Shown piece after piece: positions 9,032 to 16,808 of a stretch of DNA of 64,000 nt. The DNA comes from Pseudomonas ovata. GTDB lineage: Bacteria > Pseudomonadota > Gammaproteobacteria > Pseudomonadales > Pseudomonadaceae. The stretch covers positions 124,001 through 188,000 of the forward strand of contig NZ_QFFU01000008.1 in assembly GCF_003131185.1 (NCBI RefSeq), read 5' to 3'. The notes under the pieces were generated by a model. The model searched no databases and was not told where the DNA came from. It saw nothing but the letters and a program-made list of their open reading frames with translations. The position numbers and the translations under genes were made by a program. Numbering within the stretch: the stretch's first letter is position 1; each line of letters opens with the position of its first letter.

Positions 9032-9802
9032 ATGGTATTCAGCGAAAACAGCGAGATCACACTGGTTGTCACCAGCTGTGGCCGTTTCGACCTGTTGAAG
9101 CGCACCCTGGAAACGTTCGATCGTTTCAATACCGCGCCCATCCGCCATGTCCTGATTACCGAGGACTCCGGTGACGAGCAGGTCCGCACCTGCATTCCCG
9201 AGCATTGGCAGGCGCACACCCGGTTCATCGTCAACAATCCCAAGCTGGGCCAGATGCGCTCGGTCGATGCCGCCTATGCGCTGATCGAGACCCAGTGGGT
9301 GTTCCATTGCGAGGACGACTGGGACTTCTATCGCCCAGGCTTTATCGAAGAGTCCATGACCCTGCTGATCAACGACCCGCAGGCCCTGCAGGTCTGGCTG
9401 CGCAGTTTCAACCATGACCTGATGGTGCACAGCCCGTATATGTTTCTCAACGAGCGTGAAGTGGTGCAGGGCATCCCGTTCTACAGGCTGGGTTCGCACA
9501 AGGCCGAATGGCAGGGCTTTTCCTTCAACCCGGGTCTGCGTCGTCTTACAGACTATAAGGAGCATGCGCCCTATGCTGATCACGGCGGCGAAAAAAAGCT
9601 GTCCCAGGTCTATGCTTCGCAGAACCGCTATGCCCTGATCCTGGAGAACGATGCAGTCCTGCACACCGGCTTTGGCAATCATGTGGTGGTGTCCCAGGAG
9701 CGTGTGGACAAACAACGCCGCAAACGCCGCGAACGCGCCAAGCTGTTCGCCACGCTGGTTGCGGGTCTGATAATAGGTTGGTTACTCAATAATGTCGGTT
9801 GA
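9032..9802 (+). CDS. GT-A glycosyltransferase with C-terminal membrane anchor, LPS core
   Basis: Two adjacent ATGs (9029 and 9032) follow GGGAG; the second has the better spacing and gives 256 residues. The N-terminal half is GT2-like (ITLVVTSCGRFDLLKRTL) with an acidic HCEDDWDFY motif near residue 92 that can serve as the DXD metal site. The end is strongly basic (KQRRKRRERAK) and then hydrophobic (LFATLVAGLIIGWLL), suggesting a membrane-tethered enzyme. In P. aeruginosa the rhamnosyltransferase gene wapR holds this place between ssg and waaL; that may be the equivalent, but I cannot assign the sugar. It overlaps waaL by 11 bases. Confidence 0.72.
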   Translation: MVFSENSEITLVVTSCGRFDLLKRTLETFDRFNTAPIRHVLITEDSGDEQVRTCIPEHWQAHTRFIVNNPKLGQMRSVDAAYALIETQWVFHCEDDWDFYRPGFIEESMTLLINDPQALQVWLRSFNHDLMVHSPYMFLNEREVVQGIPFYRLGSHKAEWQGFSFNPGLRRLTDYKEHAPYADHGGEKKLSQVYASQNRYALILENDAVLHTGFGNHVVVSQERVDKQRRKRRERAKLFATLVAGLIIGWLLNNVG

Positions 9803-10967
9803 TGGTGTTCGCGCCCCCTTCAGCAAGAGTCAGCTCTACTTTGGCACCGCGTTGTGCGCTTTTCTGCTGAGTTTCATCCTGCACGACTCGGCCAAGTTCA
9901 CCAATAACCTGTTCTACGCCACCATGGCGCTGCCGGGCCTGTTCTTCCTGGTCAAGGCACGCGGCGCCAAGGTGTTCAGCCAGCCCCTGGGGCGCGTGTG
10001 GGCGGCCTTCATGCTGTGGTTCCTGGTGCCGGCGCTGTTCTCGGCCGACTTCCAGTTCTACAAGCACATTGTCTACGTCAGCCTGTTCGTGTTCATCATT
10101 GCCGGATTGACGCCGACGGCGATGTTCAACGGCGGGGTGTTCGTACGCGGGCTGTTCTGGACCATCTGCCTGTACATCTTTGTCGGCAGCCTGCACAGCT
10201 GGACTACCGGCCAGTTCGTGCTGGGCCAGCGCGTGGCGATCCTGCCCGGTCGGGTCGACAACGTTATCTACAGCAGCGCCTGGCTGGTCTGTGCGCTGGC
10301 CCTGGCCATGCCGCTGTGGGTCCGGCAGCGACGCTGGATCGAAGCCGCCTGCGCTGTCGCCCTGACCTTGCTGGCCGCCGCCTATGTGGTGCAGACCCGC
10401 ACGGCCCTGGTCGGCCTGGGCGTATTGCTGGGGTTGTGGGGGCTGCACATGCTGTACCGTTTCCCGCGGGTGACCAGCCTGGCCTTGCTGGGTGTGGCGG
10501 CGGCGATCAGCCTGACGCTGTGGCTGTGCTGGGAAGAACAGTGGGTAAGGCTGTTGTTCGTGCGCGGCGATTCGTTTCGCATCGAGCTGTTCGAGATCAT
10601 GACCGCCGAGTGGGGGCATTGCGGCTGGATACTGGGCTGCGGGGTCGATTTCCAGACCACCCGGACCCTGACCGGTGGTATCCCGATCCAGCATCCGCAC
10701 AATGTGTTCGTCGCCATGGGTCTGTACACCGGTGCGGTATCGCTGCTGCTGTTCCTGGTGGTCATGATCATGAGCCTGTGGCAGGCCTGGCGGCTGCGTG
10801 ACGCCTGGGGCTGCTACCTGGCCTGTGCGCTGATGATGCTCAATTTCGACGGCAGCAAACTGGTGGGCAACCCTGACGAGCTGTGGCTGCTGGTGCTGCT
10901 GCCGGCAGCGATGATCCTGGGCCGCCGCGTACAGCGCGGCCCCGTCCCGATCCTGGAACGCCAGTAG
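9792..10967 (+). CDS. waaL: O-antigen ligase (Wzy_C family)
   Basis: A 391-residue polytopic membrane protein with about 11 hydrophobic spans. The Wzy_C signature appears as VQTRTALVGLGVLLG near residue 197, and the large periplasmic loop ends in IQHPHNVFVAMGLYTG, carrying the conserved His needed by ligases. It should join undecaprenyl-linked O-antigen to lipid A-core on the periplasmic side. Its place at the end of the core operon and just before msbA/hldE is typical for Pseudomonas. The stop TAG (10965-10967) is inside the GTAGGAGCGCGC arm of the REP element that follows. Confidence 0.87.
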   Translation: MSVDGVRAPFSKSQLYFGTALCAFLLSFILHDSAKFTNNLFYATMALPGLFFLVKARGAKVFSQPLGRVWAAFMLWFLVPALFSADFQFYKHIVYVSLFVFIIAGLTPTAMFNGGVFVRGLFWTICLYIFVGSLHSWTTGQFVLGQRVAILPGRVDNVIYSSAWLVCALALAMPLWVRQRRWIEAACAVALTLLAAAYVVQTRTALVGLGVLLGLWGLHMLYRFPRVTSLALLGVAAAISLTLWLCWEEQWVRLLFVRGDSFRIELFEIMTAEWGHCGWILGCGVDFQTTRTLTGGIPIQHPHNVFVAMGLYTGAVSLLLFLVVMIMSLWQAWRLRDAWGCYLACALMMLNFDGSKLVGNPDELWLLVLLPAAMILGRRVQRGPVPILERQ

Positions 10968-11085
10968 GAGCGCGCTTGCCGGAATGCCGGACCACCGCGA
11001 CCGGCTGCGTAGCAGTCGTAAAATTGCAGCGTTTCACAGATTTCTGCGAGCGCTTCGCACTCGGTCGCCGGCAAGCGGGCTCCTA
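10964..11085. repeat. Paired REP element (REPIN-like), copy A, one internal unit
   Basis: Begins GTAGGAGCGCGCTTGCC and ends GGCAAGCGGGCTCCTAC, so the two arms are inverted and can pair. The left arm carries an extra GGAATGCCGGACCAC insertion. The centre has one copy of the AGCGTTTCACAGATTT unit found in the other elements of this window. The first bases include the waaL stop codon. It may act as a transcript-end stabiliser. Confidence 0.88.
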
Positions 11086-11120
11086 CCCGTAACCCGTAAC
11101 CCGTAACCCGTAACCCGTAA
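11086..11120. repeat. Heptamer tandem repeat CCCGTAA x5
   Basis: Five perfect head-to-tail copies of CCCGTAA (TTACGGG on the other strand) start directly at the end of the REP arm and end at the duplicated kinase fragment. A second, longer array lies at 11387-11435. Confidence 0.95.
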
Positions 11121-11241
11121 CGGTATTCAACCCAGCGCGTGTTTCAGCTCTGTCTCACTGCAAATGCCCTGCGCCGCCAGGTAAGCCTGGACAAAGGCGG
11201 GGTTGCCTTCGCCCAGCAGCCATTGGCGATCCTCGGTGTAG
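11121..11241 (-). pseudogene. Duplicated 3' end of the downstream kinase gene
   Basis: These 121 bases match 11436-11556, the end of the WaaP-like kinase gene, with only two differences that I can count. They encode the last 37 residues of the kinase and its stop codon, without the rest of the gene. The copy differs by one residue (NPAFVQ here, NPTFVQ in the full gene). On its upstream (right) side the match stops at GTAG, the first bases shared with the next REP arm. It is a recent partial duplication and has no start of its own apart from a chance ATG in the REP. Confidence 0.9.
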
Positions 11242-11386
11242 GAGCGCGCTTGCCCGCGACCGAGTGCGAAGCGCTCGCAAAATTGACTGAGCACTACAAA
11301 TCTCTGACTGTGAACGCATTCGAAATTTGTGAAACGCCACAATTTTACGACTGCTACGCAGGCGGTCGCCGGCAAGCGGGCTCCTA
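11238..11386. repeat. Paired REP element, copy B
   Basis: Runs from GTAGGAGCGCGCTTGCCCGC to GGCAAGCGGGCTCCTAC. Its centre is in the opposite orientation to copy A (GACCGAGTGCG on the left, GCAGGCGGTCGCC on the right) and holds AAATTTGTGAAACGCC, the reverse complement of the AGCGTTTCGCAGATTT unit. The reversed centre suggests inversion between the REP arms or an independent copy. Confidence 0.87.
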
Positions 11387-11435
11387 CCCGTAACCCGTAA
11401 CCCGTAACCCGTAACCCGTAACCCGTAACCCATAA
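11387..11435. repeat. Heptamer tandem repeat CCCGTAA, six perfect plus one variant copy
   Basis: Six CCCGTAA units and a final CCCATAA follow the REP arm exactly as in copy A, and run to within a few bases of the kinase stop codon at 11442-11444. The difference in copy number from the first array suggests slippage. Confidence 0.95.
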
Positions 11436-11441
11436 CGATAT

Positions 11442-12080
11442 TCAACCCAGCGCGTGTTTCAGCTCTGTCTCACTGCAAATGCCCTGCGCCGCCAGGTAAG
11501 CCTGGACAAAGGTGGGGTTGCCTTCGCCCAGCAGCCATTGGCGATCCTCGGTGTAGCGCAGCATGTGCTTGAAGTTGCGCAGGCGCAGGGCCTTGCGCAG
11601 GGGTTGCCGGTAGGTCTTCATGTCGGCAATGTCGATCAGGCCCAGCGTGCCTTCCGGGGTGAGCACCACGTTGCCCAGGTGCGCCGAGCGAAAGTAAATG
11701 CCTTTTTCATGCAGATAGGCGATGAAGCCCCCCAACTGGCGGCGCAGTTCATCGTCGCGGCCGACCTCGTGCAGCAACTGGCGCAGGGTCTGCCCAGGCA
11801 GTGGCGTGTAATGCACCGCGTCACGCTCGATCGCGGCAATGCGGAACACACAGCGTACCTGCGGGCACGGCACCGCACGTTGTGCCAGGGTCTGGCAATT
11901 GTCGGCAAAGCGGGTGGCGTAGGGGTACCAGGCGGCCGAACTGATCAGGCGCTTGCGGCGAAACAGTTTGAGCATCGAACCGTCGAGCAGGCGCAACACC
12001 TTGTCGCCTGTGCCGTCGGCTTCGAGTACTTCTGCACCCTGGACCAGGTCAAGGTAGCGGGCATGGTCAAGTGCTTGCAT
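11442..12080 (-). CDS. WaaP/InaA-like kinase-fold protein beside msbA
   Basis: 212 residues, starting MQALDHARYLDLVQGAE. The kinase-like core has an early GDKVLRLLDGSMLKLFRRK (Lys candidates for ATP binding), then the catalytic-loop equivalent FRSAHLGNVVL and the metal-loop equivalent LIDIADM. Against the usual HGDxHxGN loop the catalytic Asp position reads Ser, so it may be weakly active or a pseudokinase. Pseudomonas genomes carry a kinase-family gene of this type next to msbA (PA4998-like), sometimes named a toluene-tolerance protein. A role in phosphorylating or scaffolding the LPS core is likely but unproven. Its 3' end has been duplicated at 11121-11241. Confidence 0.75.
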   Translation of the reverse strand: MQALDHARYLDLVQGAEVLEADGTGDKVLRLLDGSMLKLFRRKRLISSAAWYPYATRFADNCQTLAQRAVPCPQVRCVFRIAAIERDAVHYTPLPGQTLRQLLHEVGRDDELRRQLGGFIAYLHEKGIYFRSAHLGNVVLTPEGTLGLIDIADMKTYRQPLRKALRLRNFKHMLRYTEDRQWLLGEGNPTFVQAYLAAQGICSETELKHALG

Positions 12081-12157
12081 CGATACTCCGAAATCTGTGC
12101 CATCAGGCTTTCAAGGTCCGCCATGTTACCCCAGCCGGCAGCCACGAAAAGCGCTTG

Positions 12158-12166
12158 TGATACAAT
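12158..12166 (+). promoter_or_regulatory. Extended -10 promoter for msbA
   Basis: TGATACAAT is an extended -10 (TGn plus TACAAT) 30 bases before the msbA ATG, in the 115-base gap between the divergent kinase and msbA starts. The -35 region is weak, as expected for an extended -10. A GCGCC stretch follows the hexamer. Confidence 0.5.
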
Positions 12167-12195
12167 TGCGCCTCTTTTTGACTCGACGGATTCCC

Positions 12196-13998
12196 ATGGC
12201 AACTTCCGAATCGTCCGCGCCGTCCAGCGTGAAGATCTACCTGCGCCTGTTGACGTATGTGCGGCCGTATGTGGGCATTTTCCTGCTCAGCATCGTCGGC
12301 TTTGTGATCTTTGCCTCCACCCAGCCCATGCTGGCGGGCATTCTCAAGTACTTTGTCGACGGCCTGACCAACCCCGCCGTGGTGTTGTTTCCCAACGTGC
12401 CGTACCTCAACCAGCTGCAATTGCTGCAGGCCGTGCCGCTGCTGATCGTACTGATCGCCGCCTGGCAGGGGCTGGGGTCGTTCCTGGGTAACTACTTTCT
12501 GGCCAAGGTTTCGCTGGGGCTGGTGCACGACCTGCGCGTCGAGCTGTTCAACAAGCTGCTGGTGCTGCCTAATCGCTATTTCGACACGCACAACTCCGGT
12601 CACCTGATCTCGCGCATCACCTTCAACGTGACCATGGTCACCGGTGCCGCCACCGATGCCATCAAGGTGGTGATTCGCGAGGGCCTGACCGTGGTGTTCC
12701 TGTTCATCTACCTGCTGTGGATGAACTGGAAGCTGACCCTGGTAATGCTGGCCATCCTGCCGCTGATTGCCGTCATGGTCGGCAGCGCGAGCAAGAAATT
12801 TCGCAAGCAGAGCAAGAAAATCCAGGTGGCCATGGGCGATGTGACCCATGTGGCCTCCGAAACCATCCAGGGCTACCGCGTGGTGCGCAGCTTCGGTGGC
12901 GAGGAGTACGAGCAGGCGCGCTTCGCCAGGGCCAGCGACAGCAATACCGAGAAACAGCTGCGCATGACCAAGACCGGCGCGGTTTATACACCCATGCTGC
13001 AACTGGTGATCTACACCGCCATGGCCACCCTGATGTTCCTGGTGCTGTTGCTGCGCGGTGATGCCACGGCGGGCGATCTGGTGGCCTACATCACGGCTGC
13101 CGGCCTGTTGCCCAAGCCGATTCGCCAGTTGTCGGAAGTCAGCTCGACCATCCAGAAAGGTGTGGCCGGCGCCGAAAGCATCTTCGAACAACTCGATGTG
13201 GTCCCGGAAGTCGACACCGGCACCTTCGAGCGCGAGCGGGTCCAGGGCCGTCTTGAAGTCAGGAACCTGAGCTTTGCCTATCCGGAGACCGGGCGACAAG
13301 TGCTCGATGACATCAGCTTTACCGCCGAGCCCGGTCAGATGGTGGCCTTGGTCGGGCGCTCGGGCAGTGGCAAGTCGACCCTCGCCAACCTGATTCCGCG
13401 CTTTTATGTCCATGAAACCGGGCAGATCCTGCTTGATGGTGTCGACATCAACGACTATCGCCTGCGCAACCTGCGTCGGCACATCGCCCAGGTCAACCAG
13501 AACGTCACCCTGTTCAACGACAGCGTGGCCAACAACATCGCCTATGGCGACCTGGCCGGCGCGCCGCGTCCTGACATCGAGCAGGCCGCCGCCGCCGCTT
13601 ATGCCAAGGAGTTCATCGACCGCCTGCCCGAGGGCCTGGACACCCAGGTCGGCGAAAACGGCGTGCTGCTGTCCGGTGGCCAGCGCCAGCGCCTGGCGAT
13701 TGCCCGGGCCCTGTTGAAAAATGCACCGCTGCTGATCCTCGACGAAGCCACCTCGGCGCTCGATACCGAGTCCGAGCGGCACATCCAGGGGGCGCTGGAC
13801 CAGGTCATGCAAGGTCGCACGACACTGGTGATCGCTCACCGCCTGTCGACGATCGAAAAAGCCGACCTGATTCTGGTCATGGACGGTGGTCGTATCGTAG
13901 AGCGCGGCACGCACACCCAGTTGCTGGCCCAGAACGGCTATTACGCCCGCCTGCATGCCATGGGCCTGGACGAGCCGGCGCCAGGCGGGGCGATCTGA
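12196..13998 (+). CDS. msbA: Lipid A-core flippase, ABC transporter MsbA
   Basis: 600 residues from ATG at 12196; the frame is open further upstream but that part is non-coding. The first 310 residues form a six-helix exporter domain with the family stretch ASETIQGYRVVRSFGGEEYE. The ATPase domain has Walker A GRSGSGKST (387-395), signature LSGGQ (492-496) and Walker B ILDEATSALD with D516/E517. As a homodimer it flips lipid A-core across the inner membrane. It lies between the LPS core operon and hldE, as in P. aeruginosa. Confidence 0.96.
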   Translation: MATSESSAPSSVKIYLRLLTYVRPYVGIFLLSIVGFVIFASTQPMLAGILKYFVDGLTNPAVVLFPNVPYLNQLQLLQAVPLLIVLIAAWQGLGSFLGNYFLAKVSLGLVHDLRVELFNKLLVLPNRYFDTHNSGHLISRITFNVTMVTGAATDAIKVVIREGLTVVFLFIYLLWMNWKLTLVMLAILPLIAVMVGSASKKFRKQSKKIQVAMGDVTHVASETIQGYRVVRSFGGEEYEQARFARASDSNTEKQLRMTKTGAVYTPMLQLVIYTAMATLMFLVLLLRGDATAGDLVAYITAAGLLPKPIRQLSEVSSTIQKGVAGAESIFEQLDVVPEVDTGTFERERVQGRLEVRNLSFAYPETGRQVLDDISFTAEPGQMVALVGRSGSGKSTLANLIPRFYVHETGQILLDGVDINDYRLRNLRRHIAQVNQNVTLFNDSVANNIAYGDLAGAPRPDIEQAAAAAYAKEFIDRLPEGLDTQVGENGVLLSGGQRQRLAIARALLKNAPLLILDEATSALDTESERHIQGALDQVMQGRTTLVIAHRLSTIEKADLILVMDGGRIVERGTHTQLLAQNGYYARLHAMGLDEPAPGGAI

Positions 13999-14016
13999 GG
14001 CCGGGCCGGGCTCAGT

Positions 14017-14070
14017 GGTTTTTACAGGGTCCGGGCGGATCGCTGTCCGCTCGGTCCATGGGTAAAAACC
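14017..14070. repeat. Nested inverted repeat between msbA and hldE
   Basis: GGTTTTTAC (14017-14025) pairs with GTAAAAACC (14062-14070), and inside lies GCGGA/TCCGC (14035-14039 and 14046-14050). Together they could form a long interrupted hairpin 19 bases after the msbA stop. There is no T-run after it on the plus strand, so it is not a classic terminator; it might be a read-through terminator, a processing site or an operator. A TAAGAT hexamer for hldE lies just after it at 14077-14082. Confidence 0.5.
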
Positions 14071-14116
14071 CTGTGCTAAGATTCCGCCCCTGTTCAGTTC
14101 TGGTACGAGTTGCTCT

Positions 14117-15538
14117 ATGAAGTTGTCCATGCCGCGTTTCGATCAAGCGCCTGTCCTGGTGGTGGGCGATGTCATGCTCGACCGTTACTGGCATGGTGGC
14201 ACCTCGCGTATTTCTCCCGAGGCGCCGGTGCCGGTGGTCAAGGTCGACCAGATCGAGGATCGTCCCGGTGGCGCCGCCAACGTGGCGCTTAACATCGCCG
14301 CCCTCGGCGCCCCGGCCTCGCTGGTCGGCGTCACCGGCACCGACGAGGCCGCCGACAGCCTGGCCAACAGTCTCAAGGCGGCCGGTGTGGTCGCGCGTTT
14401 CCAGCGCATTGCGCACCAGCCGACCATCGTCAAGCTGCGGGTCATGAGCCGTCACCAGCAGTTATTGCGCATCGATTTCGAAGAACCTTTTGCTACCGAT
14501 GGCCAGGCCTTGAGTGCCGAGGTCGACGCCTTGCTTGAAGGCGTGCGCGTGCTGGTGCTCTCGGATTACGGCAAAGGCGCATTGAAAAACCATCAAGTGC
14601 TGATCAGCGCCGCGCGTGCGCGCAATATCCCGGTGCTGGCCGATCCCAAGGGCAAGGATTTTTCGATCTATCGCGGCGCCAGTGTAATCACGCCGAACCT
14701 CAGTGAATTCGAAGCCATCGTCGGCCATTGCAGCGACGAGGCCGAACTGGTCGCCAAGGGCGCACAGCTGATGCATGAACTGGAGCTGGGCGCCTTGCTG
14801 GTGACCCGTGGCGAGCACGGCATGACCCTGCTGCGCCCGGATCACGCCGCGCTGCACCTGCCGGCCCGGGCCCGCGAAGTGTTCGACGTGACCGGTGCTG
14901 GCGATACGGTCATTTCCACCCTGGCCGCTGCGCTGGCTGCCGGTGAAGACCTGCCTAACGCCGTGGGCCTGGCCAACCTGGCCGCCAGCATCGTGGTCGG
15001 CAAGCTCGGTACGGCGGCCATCAGCGCCCCTGAACTGCGCCGGGCGATCCAGCGCGAAGAGGGTTCCGAGCGTGGGGTGCTGGGGCTGGAGCAGTTGCTG
15101 CTGGCCGTCGACGATGCCCGGGCGCACAACGAGAAGATCGTCTTCACCAACGGCTGCTTCGATATCCTGCATGCGGGCCACGTGACTTATCTGGAACAGG
15201 CCCGCGCCCAGGGCGACCGGTTGATCGTGGCCATCAACGACGATGCCTCGGTCAGCCGCCTCAAGGGGCCGGGCCGGCCGATCAACAGCGTCGACCGGCG
15301 CATGGCCGTACTGGCAGGGTTGGGTGCGGTGGACTGGGTGATCAGCTTTGCCGAAGGCACCCCGGAAAACCTGCTCGGCCACATCAAGCCCGACGTGCTG
15401 GTCAAGGGCGGCGACTACAGCGTCGATCAGGTGGTCGGCGCCGACATCGTCAGCGCCTATGGCGGTGAAGTGAAAGTGCTCGGCCTGGTCGAGAACAGCT
15501 CGACCACCGCCATCGTCGAGAAAATTCGCGGCCAGTGA
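14117..15538 (+). CDS. hldE: Bifunctional heptose-7-phosphate kinase / heptose-1-phosphate adenylyltransferase
   Basis: 473 residues, the normal full length. The N-terminal PfkB-type kinase domain has GDVMLDRYW, PGGAANVALN and the catalytic DVTGAGDT with D263. The C-terminal adenylyltransferase domain, from about residue 340, has TNGCFDILHAGH with HAGH at 352-355, and ends in ENSSTTAIVEKIR. It phosphorylates D-glycero-beta-D-manno-heptose 7-phosphate and later makes ADP-heptose, the inner-core LPS donor. It is cytoplasmic and follows msbA after 118 bases. Confidence 0.97.
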   Translation: MKLSMPRFDQAPVLVVGDVMLDRYWHGGTSRISPEAPVPVVKVDQIEDRPGGAANVALNIAALGAPASLVGVTGTDEAADSLANSLKAAGVVARFQRIAHQPTIVKLRVMSRHQQLLRIDFEEPFATDGQALSAEVDALLEGVRVLVLSDYGKGALKNHQVLISAARARNIPVLADPKGKDFSIYRGASVITPNLSEFEAIVGHCSDEAELVAKGAQLMHELELGALLVTRGEHGMTLLRPDHAALHLPARAREVFDVTGAGDTVISTLAAALAAGEDLPNAVGLANLAASIVVGKLGTAAISAPELRRAIQREEGSERGVLGLEQLLLAVDDARAHNEKIVFTNGCFDILHAGHVTYLEQARAQGDRLIVAINDDASVSRLKGPGRPINSVDRRMAVLAGLGAVDWVISFAEGTPENLLGHIKPDVLVKGGDYSVDQVVGADIVSAYGGEVKVLGLVENSSTTAIVEKIRGQ

Positions 15539-15554
15539 GTGACCTTGATCACCT

Positions 15555-15594
15555 CCTTGGGAGCCCACCCTGTGTCACTGACACAGCGCCAAGG
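15555..15594. repeat. Palindromic hairpin after hldE
   Basis: A perfect 17-base palindrome, CTGTGTCACTGACACAG (15570-15586), sits inside a wider pair CCTTGG (15555-15560) and CCAAGG (15589-15594), just 16 bases after the hldE stop. No T-run follows. It may be the hldE transcript end or a protein-binding site. Confidence 0.4.
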
Positions 15595-15628
15595 CGGCAC
15601 GCTGTCGCGCAGCAAACATGGACCCGGT

Positions 15629-15738
15629 GTAGGAGCGCGCTCTGCCCGCGACCGAGTGCGTAGCGCTCGCAGAAATCTCGGAAACGCCGCAATTTTACGA
15701 GCGCTAGCGCACTCGGTCGCGGGCAAGCGCGCTCCTAC
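15629..15738. repeat. Paired REP element, one internal unit
   Basis: GTAGGAGCGCGCTCTGCCCG and CGGGCAAGCGCGCTCCTAC form inverted arms. The centre holds AAATCTCGGAAACGCC, one reversed copy of the shared internal unit, flanked by GCGCT/AGCGC pairs. It lies between convergent hldE and the minus-strand gene ending at 15810, where a transcript-end role would fit. Confidence 0.9.
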
Positions 15739-15809
15739 AAACGGTGAGTTTAATAGCGAATAAAATCAATAAGTTATTTTGTGTTTGATGAGAGCGACCA
15801 GCGCGAAGG

Positions 15810-16772
15810 TCACTTCGCCAGCCTGGAACGTGCCCGTTGCAGCAGCTCACGGGCCTTGCCGGTCAGGCGCGTCAGGCCGGTGTTCTTCGGCGGTGGCGTC
15901 AGGCCTTGCTGGCGCAGCCAGTCTTTCCAGCGGATCCGCTCGTCACTGACCACCCAGCCGTCCTGGCGGGCAAAACTCTCGGCCAGATACAGGCCGCGGG
16001 TGCCCACCGGGGTCAGCCGGTCGCGCTTGAGGGTGTACAACTCGGGCAGCGGGTTGCCGTTTTCCAGCGGCATCAGGTACAGGTCGGGCTTGCTGCGGTT
16101 CAGGCGTGCGACCAGGTGCTGGTCTTCCAGGCTCTCGTCAACATGAAACAGGCTTACCGGCCGGGCTTCGCGCGGGATTTCCAGGCGCATGTCGTAGATC
16201 AGTTGCAGTGAGGCGGTCGGCAGGTGCACGTAGGCTCGCGGGCGCTCGAGCAGCGCCTGGCTGCCACAGCGCACCGGCAGCGCCGCGCCCGACAGCGGGC
16301 TGAGGCGAAACGGCATGGCCTCGCGGTAATGCAGGGCGGCGGCGTAGGGCGCCGGCAGCCAGGTGTCCTTGTAGCGCCCGCTGAGCCAGCCTTGCGGGGT
16401 TTCGATCAGGCATTCTTCGGCCACTTCCTGGATGGCCGTGTGCAGCGGCAGGGCCAGTTCATGGGCCGGTACATAGCCTGAAATCAGCTTGAGCACCACA
16501 TCGCCACGGTCCTTGCGTCGTTGCCGCACCAGCACCCAATAGTCGCGGTTCTGCCAACTGAGCGTCAGGCGGATCGACACCCCCAGGTTGGCCAGTTCGA
16601 CGATGAAGCGTTCATTGTCCGGCACCTCGATCTTGCGCCGGCGTTGCAGGGTCTGGGCAAAGTTGAGCGGCATGCCGATGCTTTCATAACCGAGGCCCTC
16701 TGGCGTGGCCTCGACCAGCAATGAAAGGGTCTTGAAGTTGCTGGGGTTACTGCGGATCAGGGTACGCGGCAT
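15810..16772 (-). CDS. Conserved Pseudomonas protein of unknown function with Nudix-like patch
   Basis: 320 residues with a strong AGGAGG site before the ATG at 16772. It is soluble, with no signal or membrane span. GYVPAHELALPLHTAIQEV followed by AEE near residues 97-119 looks like a worn Nudix box: the QEVAEE core is present, but the Gly and upstream Glu spacing is off. Homologues in Pseudomonas carry the unhelpful label metal ABC transporter ATPase, yet I see no Walker motifs. The C-terminal 40 residues are basic. The gene starts 36 bases before the aldo/keto reductase ends and may be co-transcribed with the minus-strand genes upstream of it. I do not assign a function. Confidence 0.7.
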   Translation of the reverse strand: MPRTLIRSNPSNFKTLSLLVEATPEGLGYESIGMPLNFAQTLQRRRKIEVPDNERFIVELANLGVSIRLTLSWQNRDYWVLVRQRRKDRGDVVLKLISGYVPAHELALPLHTAIQEVAEECLIETPQGWLSGRYKDTWLPAPYAAALHYREAMPFRLSPLSGAALPVRCGSQALLERPRAYVHLPTASLQLIYDMRLEIPREARPVSLFHVDESLEDQHLVARLNRSKPDLYLMPLENGNPLPELYTLKRDRLTPVGTRGLYLAESFARQDGWVVSDERIRWKDWLRQQGLTPPPKNTGLTRLTGKARELLQRARSRLAK

Positions 16773-16808
16773 ATCGGCTCCTCCTTGCGTTGGGGTCGGC
16801 CGCCGACG

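Noticed and set aside
10964..11441. Insertion sequence between waaL and the kinase gene
   Set aside because: There is no transposase frame; the region is explained by REP arms, heptamers and a gene fragment.
12103..14130. A 675-codon minus-strand frame opposite msbA
   Set aside because: Antisense shadow of msbA with no family features; it also crosses the gene gap.
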